Shown in pieces: positions 56,840-64,000 of a stretch of DNA of 64,000 bases. The DNA lies in assembly GCA_037013495.1 (NCBI GenBank), contig CM072812.1, positions 73,973,340 through 74,037,339 of the forward strand, read 5' to 3'. Source of the stretch: Hippophae tibetana. Its lineage: Eukaryota; Streptophyta; Magnoliopsida; Rosales; Elaeagnaceae. Numbering within the stretch: the stretch's first letter is position 1; every line of letters begins with the position of its first letter. The notes beneath the pieces were generated by a model, which had not been told where the DNA came from, made no database searches, and saw nothing but the letters and a program-made list of their open reading frames with translations. The translations under genes were made by a program, and so were the position numbers.

Positions 56840-59400
56840 AACAATAACTTTTTTAAAACTTAAATCAATTAGATTTTTTTTAAACTTAAATCATAAGACT
56901 CACTCCTGGTTGTACATCATTCACTTTTTGATACATTACTATATCAAATAATATATCAATATATCAATATATAAAATATATAAAATGCAATTTTTCAGTA
57001 AATAAAACATTTTAATAGTTTATAATTTTTTTTGTCCAAAAGTATCACAAAATGATATATAAAGTTTAATTCATATCTTTCAACTTCTTTTAACGAGTGG
57101 TTATAGTTGACGGAACTCAATATGTACATCGAGATATGCTAATTAAATTGATACTTTCTTAATACCCTTCTAACTTAACGACTCAACTACAACTTTAATA
57201 TGTTAACATGTTATTGTCTAATATTAACTAACCATCAAAAATGTTTACCAACCATTGATGGATGTAAAATGCTTATTGATAAATCGTTGAACACCCATTA
57301 ACCACTAAGGGAACATTTGATTTACATAATCAAAATAAAAATGATAATAAAATTAAATAGAAAATAAAAAATATTATTGTTATATTATTTATTTGATCAA
57401 TAAAATCAAATAATAAATTAGTATTATAGTATTTGATTTACAATTAAAATAAAATGTAAATTATATTATTATACTTACTATATTTTTATAAATTATTATT
57501 AGAATAATTATTTTTTTAAATAATTCTTACTTAAATATACTATTTAATATTAATTAAAATTATTTAATATTACTTATTTTTATAAATTATTATTAACATT
57601 ATTATTAAAATTATTTTTTTATTAATTATTATTTAGTATTATATAAAATTATTTAATATTATTTAGTATTACTTATTTTTCTAAATCATTATTAAATTTT
57701 TATTTTTAAATAATTGTTACTTAAAAATATTATTTAGTATTACTTATTTTTTAAAATTATTATTAAAATAAAATATATTATTAAAATTGTTATTTTTTTA
57801 AATAACTATTACTTAAAAATATTATTTAATATTATTTAAAATTATATGTTTTTCTAAATAATTATTACTTAAAAATATTATTTAATTTTATTTAAAATTA
57901 TTTATTTTTCTAAATTATTATTAAAATAAAGTATATTATTAAAATAACATACAATTGTTAATTATGTTTCTCTTTATAATTTACATGTCTATAAAATTAA
58001 GAATAAAATTAAAATAAAAAATGAGTATAAGAATGAAATAGGGATTACCAAATAAGATAATAAAATTATTAAAAACCAAACTAAATGAGCTTTATTTACT
58101 TTAGCATACATAAAACTAACTTAATATGAATTGAGTACGAAGTTGACTTGACGGTGGTAAATTTAAAATTTAAGAGTGTGTTATATAAATATTAAAAAAA
58201 TAATATTATTCATTTCTTTTTATTATTTGGTTTTTATTGAATAAAAATATTATATAAATTTAAATTAAGTATAAATATATTTTAATTATTGAATTTTTTA
58301 TGACTTTTAGTGATAAAAGTGAGAATATTAAAATTTCTAGCGGGTAATAATTTAATGGTTTAATTTTTGATGTTAGATTTTAATTTATTTTTAAGTTTGA
58401 TTATTTATGTTTTTTTAAATTTACTTTTAGTTTCGGTTTCTAGAGGGGAGTAATCCAACCTTAATACCTGAAATGATAAATTTATTTATTTTTATTAAAT
58501 ATTATATTTTTAATACACATATAGATAAAAATATTTACAATTTACTATTTATGAAGGAAAATAAAATAAAATAAAATATATTAAATATAAATAACATATT
58601 ATTATTTTAATTTGTATTTTTTTAAAAATTTTATGTTTTTGAATAATTTTAAATTAAAAAATATTAAAATTTGATTTTTATAATTATGAATTGATAACTT
58701 TTATTTGATTTGAGGATGATTCTATGTATTTATACTTAATGATTTTTGGTTTTGATTTTGATTTTGGATATAATATAATACTTTGATTTTAAATAAAACA
58801 TCTCGGATATGGTTTGTGGATATTTTTAAATAAAAAGCTTAATTTTTTTTTAAAATATAAATAGATATATTTTTACTTTATATATAAATTTATAATAAAT
58901 ATTAAAATTATAATTTTATTTGTAAAAAAAAAAAGGGTTATATGCCCCACGTCCCAGTAAAACTGAGTCTAAATGAACCATATTCTATCGGGTGAAGTGC
59001 ATATTAGTATTTTGGGGGGAGAAAAAAATTATCAATTATCAATTTTTTTCGTACTTTGGAAAAAACCGTTCACTATGTCTTTTATTTATTTATTACAAAA
59101 CTATAAATTATTATCTACTCGTATCTTTTTTAATTATATTGTCCAGCTACATAAATTACATATTTTCATTTATAGCTTAAAAAATTAATCTTAAATAAAA
59201 TCAGATTGATTAATTCATATTTTCTTGTAAATCTTTTTTCCCCTAAAATCATCATTTGATATTTTGATTGATCCAAATTTGAAATTAGCTAGCTATTAAT
59301 GTATTATTTTAAATTAATTAATGAAAATGATTTAAATTAATTACGAGTATAGAATATATCGTGATATCTTCCCAAAATAATTTAAAACAGAAAAAAGATA
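56840..59400. other. AT-rich intergenic sequence with degenerate array, possible MITE
   Basis: 57307 starts GGGAACATTTGATTTAC and about 58091 ends AACCAAACTAAATGAGC, weak inverted ends of a possible hAT-like element. 57484-57955 is a degenerate tandem array (ACTTAAAAATATTATTTAAT and ATTATTATTAAAATA blocks, about 100-120 bp period, four units). From 58100 to 59400 nothing is recognised; the stretch includes the upstream region of the AHL gene. Confidence 0.5.
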
Positions 59401-59793
59401 TATATATTTAATTATATATTATCACGAAAAACTGTGTGGGGATACTTGGACCGAAGGAGAAAGTGTTAATTTTTGGAGGAGAGAGAAACAAAGAGGAAGA
59501 GAAAGTGTTAATTTTATTCAAATAAAAAATCGTGGAGTAGAAACTAGAAGAATCTGAAAATAGAAATTATTTTCACACAGTCGCTTTATTTGCCTCCATT
59601 AATGGAGGGAAGTTTGTAAAATCTCTCACATCAAAGTTAAAATACCTTCAAACCTTCCCCTTCTGGCGCCATTTACACACTCCTCTCCTCTGTTCAAACT
59701 TCTAATAGTTATAATCCTCCTTTTTTCTCCAAAAAAAAAAAACAATAATCAATACTTCTTCATAGTCTGTTGAGCCTGATCGTGTCTTCTTCT
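59401..59793 (+). promoter_or_regulatory. Upstream region / 5' UTR of AHL gene
   Basis: The base composition changes here to a purine-rich then pyrimidine-rich stretch (GAGAGAGAAAC; CTCCTCTCCTCTG), as in plant 5' UTRs. A direct repeat GAAAGTGTTAATTTT stands at about 59459 and 59503, and a palindromic TGGCGCCA at 59664-59671. The transcription start was not located; no clear TATA box was chosen. Confidence 0.4.
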
Positions 59794-61148
59794 ATGGGTG
59801 AAAAGGAAAGCACCATTTCTGGGTCATTGGGAAACTCGGAAACCGAGTCACCACCAGCCCCAGTGAGCAACTCGTTGGCCCAGGTTCCAATCAGGATATT
59901 GATGAGCTCGAGCGGTGAGGCTACTTTTGGTTCAGCAACGACTGCGACGATAATAACACCGAGTACTGGAAGTGGGACACAAGGAGGTTTTGATTTGATG
60001 GGAAAAAAGAAGAGAGGAAGACCCAGGAAGTATGATTCTGAGGGGAACTTGAGATTGGGTTATGAAGGGAAACTATCATCACGACAACAGCAACAACCAG
60101 GGTTGTATTTGTCACCAGGTTCTTCCAATGAGTTTTCCTCCAAAAGAGGAAGAGGGAGACCTCCTGGTTCTGGTAACTGGCAGATTCTTGCTTCTTTAGG
60201 TCAGTGTAAATAACAAAACATAAAGTAAATTGTTTTTCTATGAGACTGTTTGGTTGATGAGAAAATGTGGGGAAGAGAAGAGTGATTTGAAATTTTCTGG
60301 TGGGTTGTCTCGGTTGTCACGTCATTTTAAGCGTTAAAGATCAACTGAGAGAAATAGAGGAAATATTTCTCTTTGTTTTTTCCCCCTCTTATTTTTCTAA
60401 TTTATACATCCACCAAAGGGTTTTTTTTTTTTTGAACTTTCATTTTCATAGGAACCAAATATGTTGACGGTTACATAGATCTAGATTAGGCAATCAAAAT
60501 ATGTGTTTGATGTATGGTGGGTTTGGAATCTAGATTTCAGGCTAAAAGCAAATAACAAGGTCAGATTTTGCTCTTCAGGTTTTCTCTCTTTCTCTGTTGA
60601 AAGGGGAAATTGTTGAATAGAAGTTTAAAAAAATAGTATTTATTATGAATGGGTTATTTTTGAGTTGTTTGTTATCCATTCAAATATCATCTCTCATGGA
60701 ATTCTTCAATCGACATACTGATTGAGATTTGAGTTAATCAATGCTTGTGGTGAGCATTTTCAAGATGAAAAAGAAAGTTGCTTTTGTTTTATAGAATTTT
60801 TTTTTTCTCTTTTCATCTTTATCTAACAAATATAACTATGATGTATGAAGGCGAGGTATTTGCAAGCACAGCAGGTGGAGACTTCATAGCACACGTGGTT
60901 ACTGTTAATACTGGAGAGGTAATGTGCACAAAACAGCTATACTATCTAAGATCTTTGCATAGATCCACCATTTTCTTTTGCTTTAGTGACAGAGTTCCAA
61001 ATCTTTTCATATGCAGGATGTTGCAGGGAAAATTATATCATTTGCTCAGAAGGGTCCTAGAGGAATTTGCATTCTGTCTGCCAATGGAGCTGTTTCTAAT
61101 GTCACTATTCGGCAACCGGGTTCTTCTGGCGGTATTCTGACATATGAG
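59794..61148 (+). CDS. AHL: AT-hook motif nuclear-localized (AHL) protein, 5' part; exons 1-3
   Basis: Plant AHL DNA-binding protein; family members bind AT-rich minor grooves, form trimers through the PPC domain and control growth and defence genes in the nucleus. Exon 1 (59794-60199): Met at 59794, Ser/Thr-rich head, AT-hook 1 KKKRGRPRKY (residues 71-80), Gln run, AT-hook 2 SKRGRGRPPGSGNWQ (116-130). Intron 1 60200-60850 (GT..AG). Exon 2 (60851-60918): EVFASTAGGDFIAHVVTVN. Intron 2 60919-61016. Exon 3 (61017-61148): DVAGKIISFAQKGPRGICIL and SANGAVSNVTIRQPGSSGGI, then LTYE, the PPC half. All phases agree (exon 1 ends with one base of a Gly codon). The next expected part (GRFE...) is not in the window. 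After exon 3 the sequence is GCATGA: either a GC-AG intron or a lost donor, in which case a TGA follows after one Ala. An upstream in-frame CTG reading is not used. Confidence 0.93.
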
Positions 61149-61694
61149 GCATGACCTGATTATTTCATTTTCATATCTTATGTTTCACTAGATAGAACTA
61201 TATACATTGTTCAATCATGCTTGTCTGTCTCTTGGTTATCATGATATGTTTTTCTTCCCTGCTGATTTCCATTGTATGTGAGGAGACTTGCATCTTATCT
61301 GTGTGCGCCTGTCTTATTTTTCTAACATGCTTGTGCATAAAGAGCCCATTCTTGATCATTTTGTTCCTCTTGTTCTGAAGGAATACTGGGTTCAAACTTT
61401 GCTATCAAATTTCAACTGGATTTCAAAGATTGAGTCTAATCTAGTGATTACTTCATTATTATATTTCTTCTCAAGGCAGTTAGTTTGAAGCATTATCCCC
61501 AAAACACTATTCTAAATATGCTTTGCATGTAAATTGTTTTTAGTTTTTTTTATTGGTTTAATTTCTACAACATATTTGAAATTTATGTGATACAATGAGT
61601 CAATATTATAAAAAGCAAAAACATAATTTTTTGAGTTTTAGAGATTCATTATTATAAAAATTTCTTTATTAAAAGTATTACATATGTGGTAGAT
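61149..61694 (+). other. Intron 3 of AHL gene, proximal part
   Basis: T-rich, no coding signal. Begins GCATGACC and runs into the Copia LTR. No PPC exon is found before the element. Confidence 0.7.
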
Positions 61695-62226
61695 TGTTAC
61701 AAAGCTTTTTAATTTAAGAAGCAAATTAAGGAACAAAATAAGGAGTAAATCATGGAGTGTAATTCAAGTAGCAATTCAAGAAACCATTAATTCAAGGAGT
61801 AATTCAATGAGTGAATTTTTCTATAAATAGATGTGTAATTTTAATAAATTAATCATCAAAAGTGTTCATTCCAATTGAGAGAAAAACTTAGAGAGAAAAA
61901 CTTTTGTGAGAGAAAATTGAGAGTAATTTTCTTGGGTGTAATTGGGTTGTGAGTTGTAAGTGTTGTAAACATCTTGTGTAATTTTTCCCCTTTTAGTAAA
62001 AAGATCTGCAGCACGTCCGGAGACGTAAGCATGATTTGCCGAACTCTGTTATCAAATTTGTGTGTTATTTTTATATTTGTTTTCTCATAAATCTGGCTTA
62101 TCGGGAATTTGCGTAATTTTTCAAAAACTGGTATCAGAGTTATTGGTGGTGATTCATGTCAATTTTCTGCAAGGTTACTATTTACGTGAATAGTGAGGGC
62201 TACACTATGATCTTCCATGGTGATGA

Positions 62227-63175
62227 TTGGAAGATGCATGTTTAATCACAATTGCAGCAGGCAATGAAACACCAAATCTGTGGCACCAAAGACTAGGCCA
62301 CATGAGTGAGAAGAGGATGAAGATTATGCACTCAAAAGTAAAACTTTCAGGTCTACAGTCTGTAGAGATGGACATGTGCGAAGATTGTATACTTGGAACG
62401 CAAAAGAGAGTCAGTTTTCAAACAAGTGGCAGAACCCCAAAGAAGGAAAGGCTAGAGCTTATTCACTCTGATGTTTGGGGATCAACGACTGTCTCATCTA
62501 TTGGTTGGAAACATTACTTCGTGGCTTTCATCGATTATCACTCTCGGAAGGTATGAGTTTACTTTCTAAAGCATAAGTCTGAAGTATTTGAGGCTTTCAA
62601 AAGATGGAAAACTATGGTGGAAAATGAGACGGGTTTAAAGATCAAAAAGCTTAGAATTGATAATGGTGGTGAATATGAAGACACCATATTCAAAAATTTC
62701 TGCTATAAGCACGGGATCAGATGGAAAGTACTGTGCTAGGCACGCCTCAACACAATGGTGTAACTGAGCGTATGAACCGAATGTTGACAAAAAGTGTTAG
62801 AAGTATTCGTATATAGTCAGGTCTATCGAAACAGTTCTGGGCAGAAGCAGTCAACACGATAGCTTACTTGATCAACCGAGGCCCATCTGTTCCATTGGAG
62901 TATAGAATACTAGAGGAGGTATGGAGCAGAAAAGAGGTGAAACTATCACATTTAAAAGTTTTCGGCTGTGTAGCATTTGTGCATATCAATGATCAAGACA
63001 GGAATAAACTTGATCCTAAATCCAAGAAATGCACATTCATCGGCTATGGTGAGGATGAGTTTGAGTACCGCATTTGGGATGACGAAAAGAAGAAAGTCAT
63101 CCGTAGTAGATATGTGATTTTCAACGAAAGGGTGATGTATAAGGACATGCATAAAATAGATGCCAATGACTCAGA
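62227..63175 (+). pseudogene. Tnt1-type integrase relic
   Basis: Pre-integrase LWHQRLGHMSEKRM and CEDCILGTQK (His/Cys pairs), integrase core IHSDVWGSTTVS (Asp 1), RIDNGGEYED (Asp 2), TPQHNGVTERMNRMLTK (Glu), FWAEAVNTIAYLINRGPS, then HLKVFGCVAFVHINDQDRNK and FIGYGEDEFEYRIWDDEKKK. TGA near 62556, a frame change near 62730 and a TAG near 62817 break it; the D,D,E residues are all kept. Confidence 0.93.
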
Positions 63176-64000
63176 GTAGAATGAGTTAGTATTTGCAGAT
63201 GCAGATGATGTCCCGGATAGTTCTGCAACAGAACCAATTGTATTAAGTCCTCAGCTAGAGGAACTTGTTGGACAGAGCAATACACAATATTCCGACACCA
63301 CAACTTCTTACTCCAGCTTTGTATTGAGGTCTTCTTGACCTCATGTGCTTAACAGGAGATACATGAACTATATGTTGCTGACTGATTGAGGGGAGCCTGA
63401 ATGCTATGATGAAGCTTGTCAGACTCGAGATTTTAGCAAGTGGGAGCTTGTTATGAAAGAAGGAATGAAATCTCTCATTTCTAACCAGACATGGGAACTA
63501 GCTGAGTTACCTATGTGAAAGAAGACATTTCACAACAAATGGGTGTATCGGGTGAAAGATGAGCATTATGGTTCCAAGAGATACGAAGCACGCCTAGTTG
63601 TTAAAGGGTTTCAACAGAAGGAAGGAGTTGACTACACTGACATTTTTGCTCTCGTTGTGAAGCTCAACACTATCTGATCAGTGTTGAGTATTGTAGCCAT
63701 TGAAGATCTTTATCTGGAACAGTTGGATGTGAAGATTGCATTCCTTCATGGAGATTCAGATGAAGAGATATACATGTATCAGTCAGAAGGTTTCTCAGAA
63801 AGAGGGAAGAAGAAAATGATGTGCAGACTTAAGAAGAGTTTGTATGGCCTGAAACAAGCCTCGAGACAATGGTACAGAAAGTTTGACAGCTTCATGCAGA
63901 AGGAAGGTTTCCAGAAGTGCAATGCTTACCATTGTTGCTACTTCAAGAGATATAGGTCCAATTATATCATTTTACTACTTTATGTTGATGATATGTTAGT
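63176..64000 (+). pseudogene. Tnt1-type reverse transcriptase relic, truncated by window edge
   Basis: Reads NQTWELAELPM, NKWVYRVKDEHYGSKRYEAR, LVVKGFQQKEGVDYTDIFA, LEQLDVKIAFLHGDSDEEIY, LKKSLYGLKQASRQWYRKFD and ILLLYVDDMLV, the last with YVDD at 63981-63992. Stops at about 63177, 63387, 63517 and 63675. Otherwise one frame. Confidence 0.93.

Larger units (their letters stand above)
61695..64000 (+). mobile_element. Tnt1-type Copia element inserted in AHL intron, right end open
   Basis: LTR about 61695-62123 (TGTTAC...TTTTTCA; TATAAATAG at 61822-61830), PBS TGGTATCAGAG at 62129-62139, then directly the pre-integrase region: gag and protease are deleted. Integrase and RT follow in the plus orientation, same as the AHL gene. 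Runs off the window inside the RT catalytic motif, so the 3' LTR is not seen. The LTR start is taken from the TGTTAC after GGTAGAT and is uncertain by about 10 bases. Confidence 0.85.

Noticed and set aside
59770-59793. Upstream extension of the AHL frame starting from CTG
   Set aside because: ATG at 59794 gives the family-type N-terminus; non-AUG initiation has no support here.
59921-60115. Minus-strand ORF inside AHL exon 1
   Set aside because: Antisense shadow of the well supported AHL coding exon.

Overview
This is a strongly AT-rich piece of a flowering-plant (most likely eudicot) nuclear chromosome, dominated by nested, mostly dead transposable elements. The evidence is Copia and Gypsy LTR retrotransposons with plant initiator-tRNA-Met primer sites (TGGTATCAGAGCC), plant LINEs, two CACTA DNA transposons, a MULE-like foldback element, a caulimovirid-type movement-protein relic, and one plant gene with introns: an AT-hook nuclear-localized (AHL) gene at the right end. 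No bacterial, organellar or CRISPR signal was seen.

Layout, left to right. 1-1.6 kb: movement-protein relic of an endogenous pararetrovirus (minus), cut by the window edge. 1.9-4.3 kb: Copia element reduced to two LTRs plus gag. 4.3-6.0 kb: decayed LINE (minus). 6.6-11.8 kb: structurally complete Copia (minus) with LTRs, PBS, PPT and a perfect CTTAA target duplication; its open frame is spoiled by about ten stop codons and one frameshift. It sits inside an older tandem pair of LTR-like sequences (11.8-13.4 kb). 13.4-18.7 kb: AT-rich repeats, with a 1.27-kb foldback element flanked by a 9-bp duplication (15,987-17,256). 18.7-22.1 kb: internally deleted Gypsy element (plus) with ATAAT duplications. 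23.2-26.1 kb: non-coding CACTA element with AAT duplications, lying 20 bp upstream of the start codon of a pseudogene for a secreted GUB_WAK_bind protein (26.1-26.8 kb). 27.5-30.6 kb: Copia with gag joined directly to RT. 34.0-35.4 kb: LTR-only relic related to the 1.9-kb element. 35.8-38.1 kb: microsatellites, a 298-bp tandem duplication, a small foldback element and a 33-bp minisatellite. 39.4-44.8 kb: near full-length Gypsy element (minus) whose pol frame runs into its 3' LTR.

47.5-56.8 kb is a nested cluster: a plus-strand LINE is split by a 4.9-kb CACTA element (48,624-53,531, TSD TAT, carrying a relic Transposase_24/Ulp1 gene) and again by a gag-only Copia element (53,946-56,197). 57-59.4 kb is AT-rich sequence with a degenerate tandem array.

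59.8-64 kb: the AHL gene. Three exons are visible (59,794-60,199; 60,851-60,918; 61,017-61,148), encoding two AT-hooks and the first half of the PPC domain. The third exon ends at a GC rather than GT donor. A Copia element of the Tnt1 type begins about 0.5 kb into the following intron and runs off the right edge, so the remaining exons are not in the window. The AHL gene is the only locus here that looks like a functional host gene; everything else records repeated insertion, internal deletion and point decay. All boundaries, TSDs and mismatch counts were read by eye and no database search was run.
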